From positions 186,001 through 250,000 of the forward strand of contig NZ_JAUASX010000002.1 of assembly GCF_030345715.1 (NCBI RefSeq): DNA of 64,000 nt, read 5' to 3'. Source of the stretch: Solimonas sp. SE-A11 (GTDB lineage: Bacteria > Pseudomonadota > Gammaproteobacteria > Nevskiales > Nevskiaceae). The notes below the pieces were generated by a model. That model searched no databases. It saw only the letters and a list, made by a program, of their open reading frames with translations, and was not told where the DNA came from. Shown here piece by piece: positions 56,696-64,000 of the stretch. A program made the position numbers and the translations under genes. How positions within the stretch are numbered: position 1 is the stretch's first letter; the number at the start of each line of letters is the position of its first letter.

Positions 56696-58747
56696 TTAGT
56701 AGCGCGGCTTCTTCGGGCCGCGGTGCTCGGGCTTGCCGCCGCCGTGGCTGAAGCCACCCTGCCCGCGGGGGCCGGACTTGCCATGGCTGATGCGCTGCCC
56801 GCCTGAGGCGATGCGCGGCGTCATCGGCTTGCCCAGGCCCATGGGCTTGGCCGGCTTCTTCGACGGGGTGGAATACGGCAGCTCCGGCGTGTCGCCAGCG
56901 CGGCTGATGCGCAGCTGCTGGCCGCAGACCCAGGTCTTCTGCAGGTCGCGGAAGACGTCCTTGGGCATGCCCTGCGGCAGGTCCACGAAGCTGTGGTCCT
57001 CGCGGATATCGATGCGGCCGATGTACTCGCTATCCAGGCCCGCCTCGTTGGCGATGGCGCCAACGATGTTGCCGGGCTGCACGCCGTGGGTGTGCCCCAC
57101 CTCGATGCGGAAGGTCTCGGTCGGCTCGTCGTTGTTCTTCTCGCGGCGCTGGCGCTCAGGGCGTTCGGCGCGCTCCGGGCGCGACCCGAAACGCTCGCTG
57201 CGCTCTGGACGCTCCGAACGCTCGGGGCGCTCCGTACGAACGGGCTTCTCGAAGCGCTCGGCGCGGGTCGGCGTCTCGACCGGCTCGGCACGGGCGGAAT
57301 GCTCCGGACGCTCGAAGCGCTCGGCACGCACCGGACGCTCCGGGGCGGCGTAGTCGCGGCGCTCGGGGCGGCGTTCCTCGCGGAAGTCGCGCGCCGCCGG
57401 GCGGGCGGACGTCACCGGCGCGGTGGGGGCGGCCACCAGCAGCGGCGTGTTGCCCTGCACCAGGCGCGCCAACGCGGCGGCGATCTCCACGGCCGGCACG
57501 TTGTGCTCGCGCTCCACCGACTCGATCAGTTCGCGGAACACGTCCAGGCCGTCGCCGCCCAGGGCGTCGACGATGCGCTGCTTGAAGCGGCCGATGCGCT
57601 GGTCGTTGACCGCATCGGTGGTGGGCAGGTCCATGCGCTGGATCGACTGGCGCGTGGCGCGCTCGATGGCCTGCAGCAGGTGGCGCTCGCGCGGCGCCAC
57701 GAACAGGATCGCGTCGCCGCTGCGGCCGGCGCGGCCGGTGCGGCCGATGCGGTGCACGTAGGACTCGGTGTCGGTCGGTATGTCGTAATTGACGACGTGG
57801 CTGATGCGCTCCACGTCCAGGCCGCGGGCGGCGACGTCGGTGGCCACCACGATGTCGATGGTGCCGTCCTTGAGCTTCTGCACGATGCGCTCGCGATCGC
57901 GTTGGGCGATGTCGCCGTTGAGCGCCACGGCGGAGAAGCCGCGTGCCGACAGCCTGTCGGCGAGGTCGGCGGTCTCGTTCTTGGTGCGGGCGAAAATGAT
58001 CATGCCCTCGAAGCTTTCCACCTCGAGGATGCGGGTCAGCGCATCCAGCTTGTGCATGCCGCTGACCATCCAGTAACGCTGGCGGATGTTGGTGGCGGTG
58101 GTGGTCTTGGCCTTGATGGTGATCTCGGCCGGCTGCTTGAGGTAAGTCTGCGCAATGCGGCGGATCTGCGGCGGCATGGTGGCGGAGAACAGCGCCACCT
58201 GGCGGCTTTCCGGGGTCTGCTGCAGGATCTTCTCGACGTCGTCGATGAAGCCCATGCGCAGCATTTCATCCGCCTCGTCCAGGACGAGATAGCGCAGCGC
58301 GTCGAGCCTGAGCGTGCCCTTCTCGATGTGGTCGATCACGCGGCCCGGCGTGCCGACGATGACCTGCACGCCACGACGCAGGCCGGCCAGCTGCGGGCCA
58401 TAGCTCTGGCCGCCGTAGATCGGCAGGACCTGGAAGCCGCGGATGTGCGAGGCGTACTTCTGGAAGGCCTCGGCGACCTGGATCGCCAGCTCGCGCGTCG
58501 GCGCCAGCACCAGCACCTGCGGCTTCTTCTGGCTCTCGTCCAGGCGCGACAGCGCCGGCAGCGCGAAGGCGGCGGTCTTGCCGGTACCGGTCTGGGCCTG
58601 GCCCAGCACGTCGCGGCCGGCCAGCAGCTCGGGAATGGTGGCGGCCTGGATCGGCGAAGGCGACTCGTAGCCGACCTCGGACAATGCCTGCAGCACAGGC
58701 TCGCTCAGGCCAAGATCGGCAAAACGGACGGAAGATTCGTCGGACAT
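56696..58747 (-). CDS. DEAD-box ATP-dependent RNA helicase (DeaD/CsdA-like)
   Basis: A 683-aa RNA helicase for ribosome assembly or mRNA turnover. Motifs are intact: Q-motif region PSPIQAATIPELL, AQTGTGKTAAFALP, PTRELAIQV, VLDEADEML, SATMPP, and HRIGRTGRAGRSGDA. After the core (to about residue 360) come a dimerisation-like region, a highly repetitive Arg/Glu/Pro segment (about 470-560; many ERPER/RSERP units), a DbpA-type RNA-binding domain (about 565-640) and a basic Gly/Lys-rich tail. The layout resembles DeaD. Its long upstream region is considered separately. Confidence 0.92.
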   Translation of the reverse strand: MSDESSVRFADLGLSEPVLQALSEVGYESPSPIQAATIPELLAGRDVLGQAQTGTGKTAAFALPALSRLDESQKKPQVLVLAPTRELAIQVAEAFQKYASHIRGFQVLPIYGGQSYGPQLAGLRRGVQVIVGTPGRVIDHIEKGTLRLDALRYLVLDEADEMLRMGFIDDVEKILQQTPESRQVALFSATMPPQIRRIAQTYLKQPAEITIKAKTTTATNIRQRYWMVSGMHKLDALTRILEVESFEGMIIFARTKNETADLADRLSARGFSAVALNGDIAQRDRERIVQKLKDGTIDIVVATDVAARGLDVERISHVVNYDIPTDTESYVHRIGRTGRAGRSGDAILFVAPRERHLLQAIERATRQSIQRMDLPTTDAVNDQRIGRFKQRIVDALGGDGLDVFRELIESVEREHNVPAVEIAAALARLVQGNTPLLVAAPTAPVTSARPAARDFREERRPERRDYAAPERPVRAERFERPEHSARAEPVETPTRAERFEKPVRTERPERSERPERSERFGSRPERAERPERQRREKNNDEPTETFRIEVGHTHGVQPGNIVGAIANEAGLDSEYIGRIDIREDHSFVDLPQGMPKDVFRDLQKTWVCGQQLRISRAGDTPELPYSTPSKKPAKPMGLGKPMTPRIASGGQRISHGKSGPRGQGGFSHGGGKPEHRGPKKPRY

Positions 58748-59032
58748 GGGGTACCCCTCGGGCGTCAGAAATGGGCTCTGAACGGCGACCGACCGCAGCG
58801 CAGAGTGCGCTGCCGGCATGCAGGCCGGCAACGCGGAAAAGTCTCGGCCTCAAGGGCAGAAGGCTTTTCCTCATGAAGGCGTCTGTGCGCCTTCGAAAGC
58901 CGGGGACCCAGGGGCTGCTCGATGAAAAAATTGCTGCAAATCATGCAGCAGCGCCCGTATCTTAACCGATTCCAGAGGAAATTGCTGCACAGCAGCAAAA
59001 ATATCTTCAGGCAATCGGTTTAGTTGCATTGC
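58748..59032 (-). other. Divergent intergenic region deaD / marR
   Basis: About 285 bp without a gene. It probably holds the leader and promoter of the leftward RNA helicase (a long 5' leader would be usual for cold-shock helicases). Repeats TTGCTGCAnATCATGCAGCAG and GCTGCACAGCAGC suggest small hairpins near 58930-59000. No promoter could be fixed with confidence. Confidence 0.5.
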
Positions 59033-59057
59033 ATATAATCATTTTCAGTGATTATAT
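59033..59057 (+). promoter_or_regulatory. Operator/promoter of the marR-tolC-emrAB operon
   Basis: ATATAATCA-ttttcag-TGATTATAT: perfect 9-bp inverted arms. TATAAT within the first arm is a perfect -10. Such a site fits MarR autorepression. The start codon follows about 7 bp after the repeat. No good -35 was seen. Confidence 0.75.
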
Positions 59058-59063
59058 TTGGCG

Positions 59064-59576
59064 ATGAGCCTACCCTCCCCCGCCCCTCGTCCGCTGTTCA
59101 GCGACCTGCTGCCCGCCGAGTTCAAGGGCAACCTCAGCTTCCTGCTGGCCCGGACCCGCCAGGACCTGGCCGAGGAGATGGACGCCGTCTTCGCCGAGGA
59201 GGGCCTGGGCATCCGCCACTACGCAATTCTGAGCCTGCTGTTTCGCAAGGGCGGGCTGCGCCAGACCGACATCGCCGCGGTCATGAGCCTGGACCGCACC
59301 ACCACGATGAAGGTGGTGGACGAATTGGAAAGCCGCGGCCTGCTGCAGCGCAGCCGGCACAGCGAGGACCGCCGCGCCAACGCCATCGACCTGACCGACG
59401 CCGGCCGCGCCTGGCGCGAGCGCTACATGGCCCGCGTGCTGGAGCAGGAACAGCGCTTCCTCTCCTCCCTGAGCCCCGGTGAACGGACGCTGCTGCAGGA
59501 ACTGCTGCTCAAGCTGGTGGCAGGGGTGCACCAGCGCAGGAATCCGGATGAGGACATGAATACTCATGAGGGTTGA
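59064..59576 (+). CDS. MarR-family transcriptional regulator
   Basis: A 170-aa winged-helix repressor. Core pattern: IRHYAILSLLFRKGGLRQTDIAAVMSLDRTTTMKVVDELESRGLLQRSRHSEDRRANAIDLTDAG, with the wing DRRAN. It is first in an operon with TolC, EmrA and EmrB-type genes, and the palindromic operator overlaps its -10, so it very likely represses the operon and releases on binding a toxic ligand. The ATG (59064) is favoured over TTG (59058); no ribosome site, perhaps nearly leaderless. Confidence 0.92.
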   Translation: MSLPSPAPRPLFSDLLPAEFKGNLSFLLARTRQDLAEEMDAVFAEEGLGIRHYAILSLLFRKGGLRQTDIAAVMSLDRTTTMKVVDELESRGLLQRSRHSEDRRANAIDLTDAGRAWRERYMARVLEQEQRFLSSLSPGERTLLQELLLKLVAGVHQRRNPDEDMNTHEG

Positions 59577-60891
59577 ACATCTGCGTAGCCGTATTGGCGC
59601 GGCCCTGATCGCCGCTGCGCTGCTGGCGCCGCCGGCCATGGCGCAGGAGGGCGCGCCGCTGACGCTGCCCGCCCTGGTCAAGCGAGCCCTGGAGCTATCG
59701 CCGCCGCAGCGGATCGCGGAGGCTTCGGTGGGCCTGGCCGAGTCACAGCGCAACAATGCGCGGGCCGGCCTGCTGCCGCAGCTCGGCGCGGCCGTCTCGC
59801 AGACCCGGCAGACCACCAATCCGGCAACCCTGGGTTTCGAGTTTCCGGGGCTGCCGTCGCTGATCGGCCCCTACTCGGTGTTCGACGCACGCCTGAAGCT
59901 GTCGCAGGCGGTGCTGGATTTTGCCCAGAGCAGCGAACTGGCCGGCGCCGGCTTTGCGGTGGAGGCGGCCCGCGCGCAGGCCGAGCAGAGTCGCGAGCAG
60001 ATCGCCGCGCAGGTGGCGCTGAGCTACATCCAAGTGCTGGCCGGCGAGCAGGCCGTGGAGGCGGCCCGTGCCGACCTGGTGCTGGCCGAGGACCTGTTGG
60101 CCCTGGCGCGCGACCAGCGCGAGGCCGGCGTGGCCTCGGGCGTGGACGTGGCCCGCGCGCAGACCGCCCTAGCGCAGGATCGCTATGCGCTGTCGGAGGC
60201 CGAGACCGCCATCGCCCGCTCGCGCCTGCAGCTGCAGCGTGCCGCGGTGCTGCCGATGGATGCACCGCTGCAGCTCGGCGGGCACCTGCAGGTTTCAGAC
60301 GCGGCCGTTCCTGGCGCCGAACAAGCCCTGGAGGAGGCCAAGTCACATCGCGCCGAGCTCGCCGCGATCGATGCCGCGCTGAAGCAGGCCGACGCCGAGT
60401 TGCATGCTGCGCAGCGACGCCGCTGGCCCAAGCTCGCGCTGTTCGCCGACTATGGCCAGTCCTCCAAGACGCCGGTGCGCGGCGAGGAAGACACCTATCG
60501 CTACGGCGCCAGCCTGGAGTTGCCGATCTACAGCGGCGGCGCGCTGCGTGCCGGCGAGGATGCGGCCCGGCTGAAACTGGAACAGCAGCGCGAGCGCGCC
60601 GAGGACCTGCGCCAGCAGGTGGAACAGGACGTGCGCCTGGCCCTGGCCACGGTTCAGAACACCGCGGAGCAGGTAAAGGCCGCCACCGCCACGCGCGAGC
60701 TGGCCAGCCGCGAACTGGAGCTTGCGCGCGACCGTTTCCTGAACGGCGTAGCCAACAACGTGGACGTGGTCAGCGCGCAGGCCAGTCTGGCACGTGCGCG
60801 CAGCCAGTACATCGGCGCACTGGCGGCCTACCAGCAGGCACGCGTCAACCTGGCGGCGGCGCAGGGCCGCAGCCAGTCCTTCGAACTCTGA
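59566..60891 (+). CDS. TolC-family outer membrane efflux channel
   Basis: A 441-aa outer membrane channel with signal peptide (ALIAAALLAPPAMAQ) and two OEP helical repeats (LSYIQVLAGEQAVEAARADL, and the C-terminal RDRFLNGVANNVDVVSAQASLARARSQYI). It overlaps marR by 11 bp. It should complete a three-part pump with the EmrA- and EmrB-type proteins that follow. Divergent from the other TolC-type protein at 29.5 kb. Confidence 0.9.
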   Translation: MRVEHLRSRIGAALIAAALLAPPAMAQEGAPLTLPALVKRALELSPPQRIAEASVGLAESQRNNARAGLLPQLGAAVSQTRQTTNPATLGFEFPGLPSLIGPYSVFDARLKLSQAVLDFAQSSELAGAGFAVEAARAQAEQSREQIAAQVALSYIQVLAGEQAVEAARADLVLAEDLLALARDQREAGVASGVDVARAQTALAQDRYALSEAETAIARSRLQLQRAAVLPMDAPLQLGGHLQVSDAAVPGAEQALEEAKSHRAELAAIDAALKQADAELHAAQRRRWPKLALFADYGQSSKTPVRGEEDTYRYGASLELPIYSGGALRAGEDAARLKLEQQRERAEDLRQQVEQDVRLALATVQNTAEQVKAATATRELASRELELARDRFLNGVANNVDVVSAQASLARARSQYIGALAAYQQARVNLAAAQGRSQSFEL

Positions 60892-60907
60892 AGCGGCAAG
60901 ACTCTCC

Positions 60908-62017
60908 ATGGATACGAACCCGACTCCCTCGCCCGCCCCGCAAGCTGCCGGCCGACGACGCGTCATACTGCTGGCGGTGCTGGCCACCGCCGTCCTCGGC
61001 ATCGGCGGCTGGTGGTGGCATTCGCGCAGCTACGAAACCACCGACGACGCTTTCCTGGAGGCCGACGTGACCATGGTGGCGCCGCGCGTCGCCGGCACCG
61101 TGGTGGCGGTACACGTGGAGGACAACCAGCAGGTCGAGGCCGGGCAGCCCTTGTTCGAGCTGGACCCGGCGGACTACCAGGCGCGGCTGCGCCAGGCCGA
61201 GGCCAATCTCGCCGCCGCCCAGGCGCAGGCCCGCTCGGCGCAGGCCGACCTCACCATGACCAACACCAGCGCTCCGGCCAATGTCGCGCAGGCGCAGGCG
61301 GCGGTGCGCGCGGCCCGTGCCCAGGCCGAACGCGCGCAGGCCGATGCCCGGCGCTACGAGTCGCTCTACGCCAAGGATGAGATTTCCGCGCAGGCGCTGG
61401 ACCAGGCCCGCAGCACCGCGCATGCCCTGCAGGCTCAGGCCGAGCAGGCCTCGGCTCAACTGGCGATGGCCCAGACCACGCCGCAGCAGACCGCCGCCAA
61501 GGAAGCGCAGCTGGCCAGCGCCGAAGCCGCGGTGGCGCAGGCGCAGGCGGCGCTGGACCTGGCGAAGCTACAGCTCTCCTACACCCGCGTGGTCGCGCCC
61601 ACGCCCGGCCGCATCACGCGCAAGAACCTGCAGCCCGGCTCGCAGATCGCCGCGGGCGGCCCGGTGATGGCGCTGGTGGGCACGCAGACCTGGGTGGTGG
61701 CCAACTTCAAGGAGACGCAACTGCAGCACATGCGCGTGGGCCAGCCGGTGAACGTGGAGATCGACGCCTACCCCGGCCGGGACTTCGCGGCCCGCGTACA
61801 CAGCCTGCAAGCCGGCACCGGCTCGGCCTTCGCCCTGCTGCCGCCGGAGAATGCCACCGGCAACTTCGTGAAGGTGGTACAGCGCGTGCCGGTGAAGCTG
61901 GTCTTCGAGTCCGCCCCGGAGGCGACGCTGCACCTGGTGCCCGGCATGTCGGTGCAGCCGCGGGTGGACATCTCCGACGACGCGCACGGAGCCGCATTGC
62001 AGGCCGTCGCACGGTGA
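60908..62017 (+). CDS. EmrA-type membrane fusion protein (HlyD family)
   Basis: A 369-aa periplasmic adaptor. One membrane anchor (about residues 18-38), the YETTDDAFLEADVTMVAPRVAGTVVAVHVEDNQQVEAGQPL lipoyl half, a coiled-coil hairpin (about 95-205, alanine-rich), and the second half (SYTRVVAPTPGRITRKNLQPGSQIA) form the standard EmrA design. It links the EmrB pump and TolC. It ends in the GTGA overlap with emrB. Confidence 0.93.
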   Translation: MDTNPTPSPAPQAAGRRRVILLAVLATAVLGIGGWWWHSRSYETTDDAFLEADVTMVAPRVAGTVVAVHVEDNQQVEAGQPLFELDPADYQARLRQAEANLAAAQAQARSAQADLTMTNTSAPANVAQAQAAVRAARAQAERAQADARRYESLYAKDEISAQALDQARSTAHALQAQAEQASAQLAMAQTTPQQTAAKEAQLASAEAAVAQAQAALDLAKLQLSYTRVVAPTPGRITRKNLQPGSQIAAGGPVMALVGTQTWVVANFKETQLQHMRVGQPVNVEIDAYPGRDFAARVHSLQAGTGSAFALLPPENATGNFVKVVQRVPVKLVFESAPEATLHLVPGMSVQPRVDISDDAHGAALQAVAR

Positions 62018-63606
62018 GCGCAACGGCCGCCACGCTGGAGGAGCCTGCCCGGCGCCCGGCGAAGGCCGGCGCGCGCTTCACCTACCTGATCGCCGTGGTC
62101 TGCGGCATGGCGGCGTTCATGGAGGTGCTGGACACCGCCATCGCCAACGTCTCGCTGGTGCATATCGCCGGCTCGCTGTCCGCCAGCACCGAGGAAGCCA
62201 CCTGGGTGCTGACCTCCTACCTGGTCGCCAATGCCATCGTGCTGCCGATGACCGGCTGGCTGTCGGACACCATCGGCCGGCGGCGCTACTATATCGGCTG
62301 CATCGTGGCCTTCACCGTGGCCTCGCTGCTCTGCGGCCTGGCGCCATCACTGCCGGCGCTGATCGGCCTGCGCATCCTGCAGGGTGCCGCCGGCGCCGGC
62401 CTGCAGCCGGTGTCGCAGGCGATCCTGGCGGATTCCTTCCCGCAGGAACAGCGCGGCATGGCCATGGCGGTCTACGGCATGGCGGTGATCTCCGGCCCGG
62501 CATTCGGCCCGGCGCTGGGCGGCTGGATCACCGACCAGTTCTCCTGGCACTGGATCTTCCTGATCAACGTGCCGGTAGGCATCGCGTTGGTCACCATGGC
62601 CATGGCCCTGATCCGCGATCCGCCCGAGGCCCGCGAGATCACGCGCAAGCGCCGCGAGTCCGGTATCCGCGTGGACTACATGGGTTTCGCGCTGATCGCG
62701 CTGAGCATGGGCAGTCTGCAGCTGATCCTGGACCTGGGGCAGAAGCACGACTGGTTGGATTCGGACTTCATCGTCTCCAGCCTGATGGTGCTCGCGGTCT
62801 CGCTGGCGCTGCTGGTGTACCGCGAGCTGACGCACGAGCACCCGATCATCAACCTGCGGCTGTTGGGCAACCGCAACTTCGCCATCGCCAACCTGCTGGT
62901 CGCCGGCATGTCGATTCCGCTGATGGGCCTGTCGGTGCTGCTGCCGCAGATGATGCAGACCCTGCTGGGCTACTCGGCGATGGATGCGGGCATCGTCGTG
63001 TCGCCTGGCGCTCTGGTCACGGTGGTGATGATGCCGCTGGTCGGCATGCTGGTGACGCGCGTGGATTCGCGCATCCTGTCCAGCGGCGGCTACGTCTTCA
63101 TCACGCTGGCCATGCTGGTGCTGACCACGATCGACCTGGATGTCTCGCAGGGACAACTGGTGGCCCTGCGCATGTTCCAGATGTTCGGCCTGGCCTTCGT
63201 GTTCATTCCGCTCAACGCCCTGGCCTATGCCGACACGCCTCCCGGCCAGACCAGCAGCGCTACCGCCATCATCAACCTGATGCGCAACCTCGGCGGCAGC
63301 ATCGGCATCTCGATGGTGACCTTCTCGCTGGCGCGGGCGAACCAGGTCCATCATTCGCACCTGGCCGAACACATCGACCCGCTGAACCCGGCCTACCAGG
63401 CCACGATGCAGTCCATGAGCGCCAGCCTGGGCAGCGAGCAGGCGGCCCACGCCGCCATGGCCGGCATCATCGGCCGCCAGGCCGGCATGCTGGCCTACAT
63501 CGACGTGTACTATCTGCTGGCAGCACTGACCGCGCTCATGGCGATGACCGTGTGGCTGGTGAAGCGCTCCAAGCCGCCGGCCAAGGCGCCGGTGGATTCA
63601 CACTAG
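62014..63606 (+). CDS. EmrB-type MFS multidrug transporter (DHA2, 14 TM)
   Basis: A 530-aa drug:H+ antiporter. It has 14 predicted helices and the DHA2 motif LDTAIANVSLVHIAGSL, the loop motif GWLSDTIGRRRYYIG, and AVISGPAFGPALGGWI (motif C). GTG start overlaps the emrA stop. It is the energised part of the MarR-controlled pump. Confidence 0.93.
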   Translation: MSATAATLEEPARRPAKAGARFTYLIAVVCGMAAFMEVLDTAIANVSLVHIAGSLSASTEEATWVLTSYLVANAIVLPMTGWLSDTIGRRRYYIGCIVAFTVASLLCGLAPSLPALIGLRILQGAAGAGLQPVSQAILADSFPQEQRGMAMAVYGMAVISGPAFGPALGGWITDQFSWHWIFLINVPVGIALVTMAMALIRDPPEAREITRKRRESGIRVDYMGFALIALSMGSLQLILDLGQKHDWLDSDFIVSSLMVLAVSLALLVYRELTHEHPIINLRLLGNRNFAIANLLVAGMSIPLMGLSVLLPQMMQTLLGYSAMDAGIVVSPGALVTVVMMPLVGMLVTRVDSRILSSGGYVFITLAMLVLTTIDLDVSQGQLVALRMFQMFGLAFVFIPLNALAYADTPPGQTSSATAIINLMRNLGGSIGISMVTFSLARANQVHHSHLAEHIDPLNPAYQATMQSMSASLGSEQAAHAAMAGIIGRQAGMLAYIDVYYLLAALTALMAMTVWLVKRSKPPAKAPVDSH

Positions 63607-63617
63607 GAAAACCCGAG

Positions 63618-64000
63618 ATGCCCTTCGTCAACGCCCGCGACGGCCAGCGCCTGCACGTGCGCGTCATCGGCCGCGGCCAGCCCGCACTGCTGCTGCACGG
63701 CATGGGCATGGACAGCCGCTACTGGTTGCCCTTCCTGCTGCCCTACCTGCACCGTTTCCGCTTTTACCTGCCGGACTTCCGCGGCGCCGGCCGCTCGGCC
63801 GGCGTGCGCCTGAACCAGGCCGACATCTTCCAGAACCACATGGAGGACGTGCAGGACATCATCAAGCACTTCGGCCTCCAGGATTTCCTGCTGGCCGGCT
63901 ATTCCTTGGGCGGCAGCACCGCGCTGCACCTGCTGCACAGCGGCGGCTTTGGTGGCGTGCGGCGCTACCTGCACATTGACCAGTCGCCCTGCGTCGGCAA
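63618..64000 (+). CDS. Alpha/beta hydrolase, truncated by the window end
   Basis: The first 127 residues of an alpha/beta hydrolase: MPFVNARDGQRLHVRVIGRG, the oxyanion-loop motif LLLHGMGMD, FRGAGRSAG, and the nucleophile motif LLAGYSLGGST. The C-terminal acid and His lie beyond the window. It starts 11 bp after emrB with CCGAG as weak ribosome site and may be the last gene of the efflux operon. Substrate unknown. Confidence 0.85.
   Translation, partial: MPFVNARDGQRLHVRVIGRGQPALLLHGMGMDSRYWLPFLLPYLHRFRFYLPDFRGAGRSAGVRLNQADIFQNHMEDVQDIIKHFGLQDFLLAGYSLGGSTALHLLHSGGFGGVRRYLHIDQSPCVG

Overview
This window is 64 kb of GC-rich chromosome (roughly two-thirds G+C by eye) from a gammaproteobacterium. 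Evidence for that class: a 6S RNA gene directly upstream of the 5-formyltetrahydrofolate cyclo-ligase gene, a zapA pair, a proC-yggT-metX-metW operon, a prfB-lysS operon with a +1 programmed frameshift, groESL, rluF, and a cysTWA sulfate system. The MMPL/YCF48/DUF1329 cluster, the PrcB-like lipoprotein and the TSP3-type OmpA proteins fit Nevskiales/Xanthomonadales-like or pseudomonad-like lineages. The genus is an inference and is not proven here.

Layout. 0-7.5 kb: OmpA/TSP3 protein (-), SohB, a PEBP protein, a Do-like protease, a small coiled-coil protein plus ZapA, 6S RNA, 5-FCL, an EVE protein and a small outer-membrane barrel. 7.5-12.4 kb: IlvA (-) divergent from proC-yggT-metX-metW, an amino-acid biosynthesis block. 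12.4-13.6 kb: a lower-GC accessory patch with a frameshifted SMI1/KNR4-type gene and another immunity-like gene. 13.6-22.5 kb: a three-gene lipid/envelope operon (-), a lone GspE-type ATPase, Hsp20 and CbpA, fructose bisphosphatase (-), a DAO-family oxidase with a thioesterase, and an SRPBCC protein. 22.5-31 kb: groESL (-), a GH3 lipoprotein, a small lipoprotein, an Mpo1-like membrane protein, a LuxR regulator, a rhodanese and a TolC-type protein. 31-38.8 kb: a sulfate/oxyanion uptake locus with an OprP-like porin, two tandem sulfate-binding proteins, a Mop protein, a class II amidotransferase-like protein and CysT-CysW-CysA. 39-45.6 kb (-): MMPL transporter, YCF48-like protein, a DUF1329 protein with an unusual insertion, and a DUF3016 gene broken by a short hairpin-rich mobile element. 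45.6-50.2 kb (-): RecQ, LysS and PrfB. 50.2-59 kb: a second OmpA/TSP3 protein, DUF202, HI0933-type flavoprotein (-), RluF, acyl-CoA dehydrogenase (-) and a DEAD-box RNA helicase (-), with several REP-like palindromes between them. 59-64 kb: a MarR-TolC-EmrA-EmrB efflux operon under an evident autoregulatory operator, then a truncated alpha/beta hydrolase.

Most of the window is conserved housekeeping and envelope function. The most distinctive items are: (1) a 270-bp MITE-like element with 34-bp terminal inverted repeats and two internal long hairpins, inserted in the DUF3016 gene at CTAG so exactly that removing 266 bp restores the frame; (2) a 6S RNA whose closing stem runs into the start of the next coding region; (3) a DUF1329 protein with about 170 residues between its N-terminal motif and the conserved core; (4) the composition of the sulfate locus; (5) an inside-out CIRCE-like repeat in the groESL leader. 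I found no CRISPR array, tRNA, rRNA, prophage or intact transposase gene.
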